From Trinickia sp. Y13 (GTDB lineage Bacteria; Pseudomonadota; Gammaproteobacteria; Burkholderiales; Burkholderiaceae), in contig NZ_JAKWFK010000019.1 in assembly GCF_029522115.1 (NCBI RefSeq), positions 16,500 through 80,499 of the forward strand: DNA of 64,000 nt, written 5' to 3'. Under the pieces are notes generated by a model. That model was not told the DNA's origin, did not search any database, and saw nothing but the letters and a program-made list of their open reading frames with translations. Shown one piece after another: positions 19,591-27,779 of the stretch (within the stretch, counting starts at the first letter, position 1; every line of letters begins with the position of its first letter). The position numbers and the translations under genes are program-made.

Positions 19591-19754
19591 AATCGCTTCG
19601 TTCATCGACAATGTGAGACAACCCCTTGGTGCCCGCTGCCGGGGCGACGTTAGCGATTTACCTTTTCGTCGCTGGATGCTACGTTGGCTCCAAGTTTGCA
19701 TCTGCTGCGCGGGTCGTTTATCCATTTGCCGCGCTTCCTCCTCGAGAGATACCG

Positions 19755-20537
19755 ATGCCGGGTCATGCCTTCTCTGCTCGTGAGCCCAAGCACGCAGGGC
19801 AGCGGGATTCGATAAGGGACCACAAGGCCGCTAAGCGGGCCATGAGCGACGTGAGGCGGGTGGCCCCCGATGTCAACGCTTTCAAGTTCTTCGACAGCAC
19901 GAGGAAATACCCAAAACGAGCGAATCTTTTTGCCCACGGCGAACTCGGTAAGGACGGCACGGCGCTCATAGTCGGTTCCGAGCACGGGCGGCTCGACCCG
20001 GGGGCATTCGCCGAAGCGGCGGGAGATCTTTCCGGCGTGGACTGTATCCGCCTCGTCATCTGTCACTCGGCGAACGGCGATGAGCGCTCTTTCGCGCAGC
20101 AGTTCGCGAATATCACCGGCAAGCGAGTGAAGGCCTTCAAAGGGACCGTGGCGGTTCACCGAAGGACCTCTATTGACGATATGGTCTGGGCTTACGACAT
20201 CAACTTCGATGCGGCGTCTGACCATGCAACACAGCAAAACATGCATGAGCCCGCCGCTTATGCGGCGGAACAGGCCAATTCAGCGCTCAACGGCTATTAC
20301 AGCGCATACCGAATGAAACTGGCGAAGTCCAGGCCCTGGAAGCATGTCTTCGAATGCGTCAACCCGTTTAATTGGACCTACGTGCCCAAATACTTCGAGC
20401 CCCAGGCAGTTGATGCGAGCGACGAACCTGCGGAGAACGAACCCGCATCGGACGTCGATGATCATTCCCCGCGCTCGGCCCTCAATGCGCCGGCTTCCCC
20501 CGCCATTGGCCTGGAGGAATCCCAAAGCGTCGCGTGA
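19755..20537 (+). CDS. Protein with C80 (clan CD) cysteine-peptidase-like His/Cys layout, candidate effector
   Basis: A 260-residue protein, no signal peptide. The N-terminal 50 residues are basic and probably disordered. A His at residue 61 in FAHGELG and a Cys at residue 103 in LVICHSANG are 42 apart, each after a hydrophobic strand, followed by SFAQQFANITGKRV and FKGTVAVHRR. This is the order seen in the autoprocessing cysteine protease domain of MARTX toxins (peptidase C80) and related clan CD folds. The C-terminus is acidic and Pro-rich. Base composition is visibly less GC-rich than its neighbours. ATG at 19755 is preceded by GAGAGA; TTG and GTG starts exist at 19626 and 19629. Function (effector, toxin or maturation protein) is inferred. 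Confidence 0.6.
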   Translation: MPGHAFSAREPKHAGQRDSIRDHKAAKRAMSDVRRVAPDVNAFKFFDSTRKYPKRANLFAHGELGKDGTALIVGSEHGRLDPGAFAEAAGDLSGVDCIRLVICHSANGDERSFAQQFANITGKRVKAFKGTVAVHRRTSIDDMVWAYDINFDAASDHATQQNMHEPAAYAAEQANSALNGYYSAYRMKLAKSRPWKHVFECVNPFNWTYVPKYFEPQAVDASDEPAENEPASDVDDHSPRSALNAPASPAIGLEESQSVA

Positions 20538-21324
20538 ACGCGTGCGTAAAGGCGCTCTGATCGCCGAAACCGACCGTCAGTGCGACGTCGGTCAAAGTTT
20601 TGCGCGAGGCGCACAGCAGTACGAGCGCCGTGTCTAGGCGAAGCCGCTGCAAATAGCGGTGAGGCGTCGTGCCGAATGCTTCCTCGAACAACTGATGGAA
20701 GCGCCGCTCGCCCAACCCGCAGTGCCTCGCGAGATCGACCACGCGCAGCGGCTCGGATAGATGCGCGCGCAACCAGTTGTCGATGCGCGCGTAGTCGAGC
20801 CGAGAAGCGGGGGCTTGCACGCCGACGTTCTCGCCCAAAACGATGGCCAAGCGCGCCGCCGTGTCCCATGCCAAACGGCGCGCTCGCTCGTTCATGCCCA
20901 CCGAGCGGGCGAGATCCGCATCGCTGCGTTCCGCTTCGCTTGCTTCGTGGCCGCCGGCCGGTGTCGCCGCCGGCATGGCGCGCGCCGCATAGGAAGCGGT
21001 ATCGCGCACGAGCGCCGCGAGCGCGTCGTTCATCGTCAATGCCAACGCGCGCGAAAAAAAGCGTTCGGGCAGTGCGAGCGATGCGCAAGGCACGTCGAGC
21101 ACCAACTGCCGGTTCTCGCCGACGCCCGCATACTCGTGGCGCGAACCGGCCGGAATCAACCACGCGTGACGCGCGTCGATACGGTGGCCGACACCGTCGA
21201 CGGCCATCTCCATCACACCGTCCACGCCGAGCACGATCTGATGAAACGCATGCACGTCACAGGCGCTGTCGGCGCCGTAACGACGCAGCGACAAGGCGGG
21301 CGATTCGATCGCGCGATCGTTCAT
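20482..21324 (-). CDS. AraC-family transcriptional regulator
   Basis: A 280-residue protein with an N-terminal cupin-like sensing half (FHQIVLGVDGVMEMAVDG, WLIPAGSRHEY) and a C-terminal double helix-turn-helix (LRVVDLARHCGLGERRFHQLFEEAFG and DVALTVGFGDQSAFTHAFTRRFG, both split here to note the motif ends). It is transcribed after the FKBP gene on the same strand with a 38-base gap. Its 3' end overlaps the convergent C80-like gene by 56 bases. The ligand and target are unknown. Confidence 0.9.
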   Translation of the reverse strand: MNDRAIESPALSLRRYGADSACDVHAFHQIVLGVDGVMEMAVDGVGHRIDARHAWLIPAGSRHEYAGVGENRQLVLDVPCASLALPERFFSRALALTMNDALAALVRDTASYAARAMPAATPAGGHEASEAERSDADLARSVGMNERARRLAWDTAARLAIVLGENVGVQAPASRLDYARIDNWLRAHLSEPLRVVDLARHCGLGERRFHQLFEEAFGTTPHRYLQRLRLDTALVLLCASRKTLTDVALTVGFGDQSAFTHAFTRRFGIPPGQWRGKPAH

Positions 21325-21362
21325 CTTCGTATGGCTTGCTTGCGTCGCTCGCCGGCCGACGC

Positions 21363-21704
21363 TTATGCCTGGAGCAACTCGACTTCAAAAACGAGCGTCG
21401 CGTTGGGCGGAATCACGCCGCCCGCGCCACGCACGCCGTAGCCCAGTTGCGGCGGAATGGTCAGACGACGCACGCCGCCCACTTTCATGCCCTGCACGCC
21501 TTCGTCCCAACCCTTGATGACCATGCCGCCACCGAGGACGAAGGCGAACGGATCGTTGCGGTCCTTGCTCGAATCGAACTTCTGACCGTCTGTGAGCCAC
21601 CCCGTGTAGTGCACGGTGACGGTCGTGCCCGCCGCGGCCTCGGCGCCTGCGCCCACGGTCAAATCTTCGTACTTCAACCCCGATTCTGTAGTGACGGTCG
21701 TCAT
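21363..21704 (-). CDS. FKBP-type peptidyl-prolyl cis-trans isomerase
   Basis: A 113-residue single-domain FKBP (cis-trans isomerisation of Xaa-Pro bonds, cytoplasmic, no signal peptide). Motifs: [44 protein letters not shown] and [14 protein letters not shown]; the active-site Tyr, Asp, Phe and Trp positions are present. It lies 38 bases upstream of the AraC gene on the same strand. Similar small FKBPs are common in Burkholderia. Confidence 0.95.
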   Translation of the reverse strand: MTTVTTESGLKYEDLTVGAGAEAAAGTTVTVHYTGWLTDGQKFDSSKDRNDPFAFVLGGGMVIKGWDEGVQGMKVGGVRRLTIPPQLGYGVRGAGGVIPPNATLVFEVELLQA

Positions 21705-21765
21705 GGTCGTTACGCTCCAATGGTGATGAAACCGCCATTGTAGGCGTTCAGCCCGGCACGGTGCC

Positions 21766-21771
21766 TATAAT
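21766..21771 (+). promoter_or_regulatory. Perfect -10 hexamer TATAAT before the kinase-like gene
   Basis: A consensus TATAAT in very GC-rich DNA, 113 bases before the GTG of the histidine-kinase-like gene. No good -35 box is seen at 16-18 bases, so an activator or extended -10 use would be needed. Confidence 0.4.
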
Positions 21772-21884
21772 GTCCGTCTGCTCAACACGCTTACGGCGTC
21801 ACCCGGTTGTGCAACGTTGCGGGCCGCGCTTGCTCGCGCGCCGCCGCGGCCCGGGCCGCCGAGCGACTTTTCGAGAGGCCGACC

Positions 21885-22655
21885 GTGTCGACGTTTTCCC
21901 ACGCCGTTGCCGCATCCGACGAACGTCTCGCTCATCTGCGGGCCGAAGTCGCGCTGTTCATGCGCGATCATGTTTTGTCCCTCGTCTCTCACGATTTACG
22001 CAGCCCGCTCAATGCGATTCATAGCTGGGCGTATGTCCTCGAACGCAAGCTCGATGCGACCGATGCATCCGCTCAGCGCGCGCTGGCCGGCATTCGCTCG
22101 GGCGTCGAGCAGCAAGTGAAGCTGCTCGAGGATGCCGTCGACAAAACGCGCGCGGAAACCAAATCGTTGCCGCTCGCGCGCGAGTCGTTTCCGATCAGTG
22201 CGGCCGTGGAGCGCGCGCTCGCGGATGCGAGGCTCGCCATCGTCGAAGCGCGCGGCACGCCCATCGAGATTCAATCGTCGGTCGATGCGCAGTGGTGCGA
22301 CGGCGATCGCGAGCGCCTCGCTCAAGCGATTTGGACCATGCTCGTTTTTGCTACCGAAGCGAGCGCGCCCGGCGCGGCCATCACGCTCGCCAGCAGTCTC
22401 GAGAACGCGTCTTGGCGCGTCGAAGTGGGTTATACGGCGAGTTTCGCTGCGTTGTCCGATGCCGAGTTGCCGCACGCCATGGAGCCCTTCGCGCGCAGTC
22501 AGGCGATGCAGCCCCGCGAGGCTGGGCGCATTGCGTGGGCGCTCGCGCTGCCGCAACGCGTCGCAGCGGCACATGGGGGGGCCTTCGAACAGAGTGCGAC
22601 CGTCGACGGCGAGCGCTCGTCGCTCGTGCTGCGCGTGCCGCTTACTGCGCAGTGA
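21885..22655 (+). CDS. Histidine-kinase-like protein with degenerate ATPase half
   Basis: A 256-residue soluble protein. An H-box is clear (SLVSHDLRSPLNAI, His36) and the dimerisation helices follow. The ATPase half lacks the N-box Asn and the DxGxG motif; only an eroded ALPQRVAAAHGGAFE region is left. The usual sensor domain and transmembrane segments are absent. The GTG at 21885 has AGAGG 6 bases upstream; a longer TTG start exists at 21807. No response regulator is next to it. It might be a phosphotransfer or decoy partner rather than an active kinase. Its 3' end overlaps the convergent treY by 14 bases. Confidence 0.75.
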   Translation: MSTFSHAVAASDERLAHLRAEVALFMRDHVLSLVSHDLRSPLNAIHSWAYVLERKLDATDASAQRALAGIRSGVEQQVKLLEDAVDKTRAETKSLPLARESFPISAAVERALADARLAIVEARGTPIEIQSSVDAQWCDGDRERLAQAIWTMLVFATEASAPGAAITLASSLENASWRVEVGYTASFAALSDAELPHAMEPFARSQAMQPREAGRIAWALALPQRVAAAHGGAFEQSATVDGERSSLVLRVPLTAQ

Positions 22656-25515
22656 CGGGCACGCCTTCTTCGACGAGCAGGGCGACGGGCAGTGCCCTCA
22701 ACGCTTCGCGCAAGTAAAGCCTGCCCGCTTGGTCAGCTTTCTGCGCGGCGGGACTGAGGCAGTCGAACAGTGCGCGTCCCGCGAGGGCGGCAGGCAACTC
22801 GATCGAAGTGTCCTCCCACGCGCTCGGATCGACGAGGGGCAGGTCGCCGGACTCGGGCAGCAGCGATGCGGACAGCCGGGTGGCGATGACGATCGCGTAC
22901 GCGTCGCCGTGCTGGCGTGCGAAGGCGATCGCGTGACGCGCGCGCGTGCCGGATACCGTCAGCGGAATGTACGAGCCTTCGAGAAACAGCGCCGGCGACA
23001 CGGCGCGCAGCGTCAGCGCGCGATGGACGATCCCGAGCTTGACGCGGCCGTCGCGCCAGTTGTGCAGTTGTTCGCTCGGCGGCGTGTCGACGAGCCAGGC
23101 ACTGCGCCGGCCGAAGTCGACAGGCCGACGGTTGTCGGGATCGACCAAACTGAAATCCCACAGCTCGGCGCCCTGGTACAAATCGGGTACGCCCGGCGAG
23201 GTCATTCGCAAGATCGTTTGCAGCAGGCTGTTGATCGCACCGGCTCGCTCGATGCGAGCGATGAAGGACGACAGTTCCTGCAGAAATCCCTCCCGCCGCT
23301 GCGGCGCCAGGATATCGAACAAGAAGGCGCGCGAGGCGGCTTCGTAGGCTTGGTCGGGAGCATGCCAACTGGTCTGCCGTTTCGCTTCGCGCGCGGCCTT
23401 CAACTGCCATTGCGCGACGCGTTCGGCGAATCCTTGGACGGCGTCGGCATCGGCATGGTCCAGCTCGTAAGGCCATGCGCCCACCAGCGTTTGGTAAAGC
23501 ATCGCTTCGGCAGCGGGTCCCGGCGCCCAATCCGGCGCGGGTCCAGGCAAGGGCGTGCAAGCCGTCGAAAGTCCGATAGGCGACGGGGAGGACGAGGCAC
23601 GACGATGCGGCGCGTTGAGCGTGGACCACGCGCGCAGTTTCGCAGTCCATTCATCGGCGATTTCGCTCAGCACGGCAAGCCGGGCGCGCACGTCTTCGCC
23701 TCGTTTGTGATCGTGAGTGGCCGTCGCCACGAGCGCGTACGGGAAACGCCGCGCGCGCTCGAGATTCGCTTCGTGGAACCCATCGACGCTCAGCGCGAAT
23801 TCGCTCGGGTCGGCGCCCACTTCGTTGCGTGACAACAAGCGGCCGTAGCGATAGAAGGTCGTATCTTCGATCGCCTTGGCGGCCAGCGGCGCGGTCAGTT
23901 GGGCAAACAGCGTTGCAGCGGTGCGCCGTTCGCGGCTCGGCGGCGCGCCATCGGCGGCGCCCGGTTCGCGCTGCCCGCCGAGCGATGCATCGATGAACGC
24001 GAGCACGTCATGGTCGCCGTGCGCCAACGCACTGCGCGCGGCGTTCAATGCTTGGCGGAAATAGGCATCGTCGGCGGCCGTGCGTACGCCGGCGGCCGGA
24101 TACATGCGATACACGGGGAAGTGCACCGCCAGTTCGGACACCGCGCGCCGAATCGCGCTGAACGTGAAATCGCGCGTGCTCGGGTTCTCGCGTGCGATGC
24201 GGTGCAGGCCGCGTGCCGCTCGATCGAGTTCGGCCGATAGGTTTTCGGCAAGGATCTTGCGCCGCGCCTCCCGGGCCGCATCGGCAAAGGTTTCGCGCGA
24301 CCCCGAGAGCTCTGCCCATGCGGCCGTCAGCGCCGCCTCGCCTTGCGGATCGTGCAGCAGCGCGCCGACATCGCTCATGAAGTCGTAACCCGTCGTGCCG
24401 TCGACGCCCCAGTCGGCAGGCAACGCTTCGCCGCGCGCGAGAATCTTTTCGACAACGACGTAAGCGCGCGAATGGTCGAGCTGCGGCGGCCGCTCGGCTT
24501 CGCGCTCGGTGAGCTTCTCGCGCAGGCGTTGGCAGTACTCGCGCGGATCGACGAGACCGTCGACGTGGTCGACGCGCACGCCATCGATCACGCCTTGCGC
24601 GAACAAGCGCAAGACGAGCGCGTGCACGGCATCGAACACTTCGGCGCGCTCGGTGCGCACGGCGGCGAGCGTGCCGATGTCGAAGAACCGCCGCCAATTC
24701 ACCTCGTCCGCTGCGGTTCGCCACCAGGCGAGCCGAAAGAACTGACGCTCGAGCAGGCGATGCAACCGCTCGCGCGAGGCGGGCGTGCCGGGCGAATAGG
24801 CTTCGAGGGCCGCGTCGAACGGTTTCGCTCCGTGTTCCGCCGCAAATGCGCGCATCGCTTCCAAGGCCGCCTGCGCTCGCTCGCGGTGTTCCGATTGCGT
24901 GGTCAGGCCGTCGAAGCGATCGGCGAGGGCGGCCAATGCCGCAGGCGCTGTTTGCGTCGCGGCGCGCAAGATCTGCGGATAGTCGATCGGGCAAATCGGG
25001 AATCGATGCTCGGCATAGCAAGCGAAGAATCTGCCTTGCCCCGCATCGAACGAGAGCGTAATGCGGCCGGCCGAGAGCGCTTGGCCGTAGGGCGCACCCA
25101 AGCACGGCGCGAGCACTTTGCCGCGCAGCGCAGGATCGGGCGAGTGCCAGTCGATGTCGAAGTGGCGCGCGTAGGTGCCGTGGCGGCCCCATTCGAGGAT
25201 GTCGAGCCACCAGCCGTTATGGCCGCCCGCGATCCCCATGTGATTCGGTACGATGTCGGCGATGAGCCCCATTTGCCGCGCATGCACGGCATCGGCCAGT
25301 CGCAGCAGCGCGCCTTCCCCGCCGAGTTCCGGATTCACGCGCGCATAATCGATCGTGTCGTAACCGTGCAGCGACCCGGGAACCGAGGCTGTGATGGGCG
25401 ACAGATACAAGTGGCTCACGCCGAGCGTGGCAAAGTAGTCTACGTGCGCGAGCGCATCGTCGAACGTGAAGCCGCGGTGAAGCTGCAGGCGTAGCGTGGA
25501 GCGCGGGACGGTCAT
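22642..25515 (-). CDS. treY: Maltooligosyl trehalose synthase TreY
   Basis: Turns the reducing-end glucose of an alpha-1,4-glucan into an alpha,alpha-1,1 linkage, giving maltooligosyl trehalose. The 957-residue length fits TreY. GH13 regions: I LIADIVPNHMG, II GVRVDHVDGLVDP (nucleophile Asp), III VVEKILARGE (acid Glu), IV ATHDHKRGEDVRARL. The start ATG overlaps the malQ stop by 4 bases (ATGA), so translation is coupled. It is the last gene of the seven-gene glucan/trehalose operon. Confidence 0.95.
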   Translation of the reverse strand: MTVPRSTLRLQLHRGFTFDDALAHVDYFATLGVSHLYLSPITASVPGSLHGYDTIDYARVNPELGGEGALLRLADAVHARQMGLIADIVPNHMGIAGGHNGWWLDILEWGRHGTYARHFDIDWHSPDPALRGKVLAPCLGAPYGQALSAGRITLSFDAGQGRFFACYAEHRFPICPIDYPQILRAATQTAPAALAALADRFDGLTTQSEHRERAQAALEAMRAFAAEHGAKPFDAALEAYSPGTPASRERLHRLLERQFFRLAWWRTAADEVNWRRFFDIGTLAAVRTERAEVFDAVHALVLRLFAQGVIDGVRVDHVDGLVDPREYCQRLREKLTEREAERPPQLDHSRAYVVVEKILARGEALPADWGVDGTTGYDFMSDVGALLHDPQGEAALTAAWAELSGSRETFADAAREARRKILAENLSAELDRAARGLHRIARENPSTRDFTFSAIRRAVSELAVHFPVYRMYPAAGVRTAADDAYFRQALNAARSALAHGDHDVLAFIDASLGGQREPGAADGAPPSRERRTAATLFAQLTAPLAAKAIEDTTFYRYGRLLSRNEVGADPSEFALSVDGFHEANLERARRFPYALVATATHDHKRGEDVRARLAVLSEIADEWTAKLRAWSTLNAPHRRASSSPSPIGLSTACTPLPGPAPDWAPGPAAEAMLYQTLVGAWPYELDHADADAVQGFAERVAQWQLKAAREAKRQTSWHAPDQAYEAASRAFLFDILAPQRREGFLQELSSFIARIERAGAINSLLQTILRMTSPGVPDLYQGAELWDFSLVDPDNRRPVDFGRRSAWLVDTPPSEQLHNWRDGRVKLGIVHRALTLRAVSPALFLEGSYIPLTVSGTRARHAIAFARQHGDAYAIVIATRLSASLLPESGDLPLVDPSAWEDTSIELPAALAGRALFDCLSPAAQKADQAGRLYLREALRALPVALLVEEGVPVTAQ

Positions 25516-27779
25516 GGCTTGCGGGACGGTTCGGGAGCGGGGCTGGGGGCGGATCGAGCACGCGTGCCGCGCCGGCGTTTGCTCGATAGCGCGAGCAGAC
25601 GGTCGGTCAAGGCGCTGTCTTCGAATAGCGCATCGATGGGCGAGGGCAGACGTCTGCGCCAGTTCGGGTGCTCGTCGATCGAGCCCGGCAAGTTCGGTTG
25701 ATCGGCGAGACCCAACAGGTCTTCGAGCGGATAGAGCGCGAGCGGAGCTGGCGTCGACGCCACGAAGGCGATCGCTTCATCGATCGGCGCCTGATCTTTG
25801 GGCGGCGCGCCGACGCCCAATGGCGCCACGCCCGCATGCTGGAACGCGCGCCACAGCGCATGGCGATCGGCCGCCCGCTCGGTCTGGGCGAGCGCCACCG
25901 GATCGCGGCCGTCCGCGCGTGGGGCGGTTTGGCCGATGCGATCGCGCCAGGCGATGTCGGCGCCGCTCCACCAGCCCGCAATCGTCGGCAGGTCGTGCGT
26001 GGTCGTCGTGGCGAGCGCGCTTCGGCTCCACTGCGATGGCGGCATGAAGCTGCCGCCTTCTTCGCCGCGTTCGAACCAGAGCACGCGGATGCCGAGCAAG
26101 CCGTGCCGCGCCAGGCGGTCGCGGAATCCGTCGGGTACCGTGCCCAAGTCCTCGCCGATCACGATCGCGCGGTGACGCGCCGATTCGAGCGCGATCAAGC
26201 GCAGGAGGTCCGTGATCGGGTAGCGCAAGTACGCGCCGTCTGCCGCGCTCGCGCCTTCGGGCACGAGCCACAACCGTTGCAGGCCGAGCACGTGGTCGAT
26301 GCGCATGCCGCCGCCATGGGCGAAGGTGGCGCGCAGCATGTCGATGAAAGCACTGAAGCCCTGGCTGCGCATGGCGCGCGGCGAGAACGTGGTCAGCCCC
26401 CACGCCTGACCGGCTTGATTGAACAGATCGGGAGGCGCGCCCACCGAGACGCGCTGCAACATGTCGTCGGGATAGGACCACGCGTGGCTGCCTGCGCTAT
26501 CGCAGCCGACGGCGAGATCCGTCACGACGCCGATCGCCATGCCGGCTTCTCGTGCGGCTTGCTGGGCGCTTTTCAGGCCGTTGGCGGCGAGCCACTGCAG
26601 AAAACGATGGAAGTCGACTTCATGGCGATGATCGCGCGCGAATGCCTGCACCTGCGGGTTGCGCGGATCCGTGAGCGATGCGGGCCAATCGCGCCAATGA
26701 TGGATGCCGTGCTCGCCCCGCTCGATGGCGTCGATCGCTTCGAAGCGTGCGTGGTCCTCGAGCACCTGTCCCCCGTGCGCGCAGAATGCGTCGAATTGCG
26801 CAGCGAGCGGCGTGGCGCTCGCTCGCTCGTGCGCGCAAAACCGCTCGTAGAGCGCGCGTAGCACCGTCAAGCGCAGCGTCAGCGCACGCGGCCAATCGAC
26901 GAGCGGCAGCGCTTCGGCTTCTGCCCATGCTTCCCGCAGCGAGCGTTCGCCGCTCGCGCGGGGCGAATCGAGTACCGATGAGAGCGCATCGGCGCCAAAC
27001 GCGGCGGCCGGATCGATGTGGGCGATGTTTAGAAGCAGCCGAGACGACGGAGAGTAGGGGCTGAACTTGCCCGCATCGGCGCTGAACATCGCGTGCGTGG
27101 GGCTGATGGCCAATGCGTCCGCGCCTGCTTGCGCACCATGGCGCGCTAAGCAGGCGAGCGCGGTGTAATCGCCGATGCCGCCATCGCCTGCGCGACGCAA
27201 GCCGTAGAGTTGCGCCCCAATGCCCCAGATCGCCGCCGTGCGCGGCGGATCGGCGTCGGCGCGCCGTGCCGCCTGGGCGGCGCCGATGCCGCCTGCGTCG
27301 CGGCACGCGTCGTCGATCGTATAGCAGCGCGGCGGTGCAACCGCGAGCCGTATGCGTTGCCCCCCGAGCTCGAGCGTGTGATAGCCCGGCTCGGCGATCG
27401 GCGCGAGCAGCGCCGATTCGCCTTTGGGCGTGCCCAAGCGGCCTTCGACGACGCCGCCGTTCTCGAGTTCTATGCGGTAGGTCGCGCCCGCCTGAGCTGG
27501 CGAAATCGGTAGCGCCGTCGCGCGATGGCACTCGGCCGTCACGAGCGGGGGCAGTGCTCGCTCGGCGCGTTCGGCATCGAGCAGCGCCAGCGTCTCGTTG
27601 GCCCGCTCGCGCGTATCGCACGGCAAGCCCAGCGCGGCCAGCAACGTGGTGAGCGTCTCGGGCTTCACGCGATGCGTTCGTTTGTTCGCATCGTCCCAGT
27701 GGACTTCGAAGCCGGCGCGCGCGGCGATCCGCTCGACCGTTTCGCGGCCGGGCGGCGAGGAGGCGGCGGGTCCGCTCAT
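25512..27779 (-). CDS. malQ: 4-alpha-glucanotransferase (amylomaltase) MalQ
   Basis: Transfers maltodextrin units between glucans, recycling short chains left by debranching. The 755-residue protein has the GH77 signatures GMRIDHVLGLQRLWL (nucleophile), IVIGEDLGTVPDGFRDRL and TTTHDLPTIAGWWSG, and an N-terminal extension of the type seen in bacterial MalQ. AAGGAG lies before its ATG. It overlaps both neighbours by 4 bases (treZ before, treY after). Confidence 0.94.
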   Translation of the reverse strand: MSGPAASSPPGRETVERIAARAGFEVHWDDANKRTHRVKPETLTTLLAALGLPCDTRERANETLALLDAERAERALPPLVTAECHRATALPISPAQAGATYRIELENGGVVEGRLGTPKGESALLAPIAEPGYHTLELGGQRIRLAVAPPRCYTIDDACRDAGGIGAAQAARRADADPPRTAAIWGIGAQLYGLRRAGDGGIGDYTALACLARHGAQAGADALAISPTHAMFSADAGKFSPYSPSSRLLLNIAHIDPAAAFGADALSSVLDSPRASGERSLREAWAEAEALPLVDWPRALTLRLTVLRALYERFCAHERASATPLAAQFDAFCAHGGQVLEDHARFEAIDAIERGEHGIHHWRDWPASLTDPRNPQVQAFARDHRHEVDFHRFLQWLAANGLKSAQQAAREAGMAIGVVTDLAVGCDSAGSHAWSYPDDMLQRVSVGAPPDLFNQAGQAWGLTTFSPRAMRSQGFSAFIDMLRATFAHGGGMRIDHVLGLQRLWLVPEGASAADGAYLRYPITDLLRLIALESARHRAIVIGEDLGTVPDGFRDRLARHGLLGIRVLWFERGEEGGSFMPPSQWSRSALATTTTHDLPTIAGWWSGADIAWRDRIGQTAPRADGRDPVALAQTERAADRHALWRAFQHAGVAPLGVGAPPKDQAPIDEAIAFVASTPAPLALYPLEDLLGLADQPNLPGSIDEHPNWRRRLPSPIDALFEDSALTDRLLALSSKRRRGTRARSAPSPAPEPSRKP

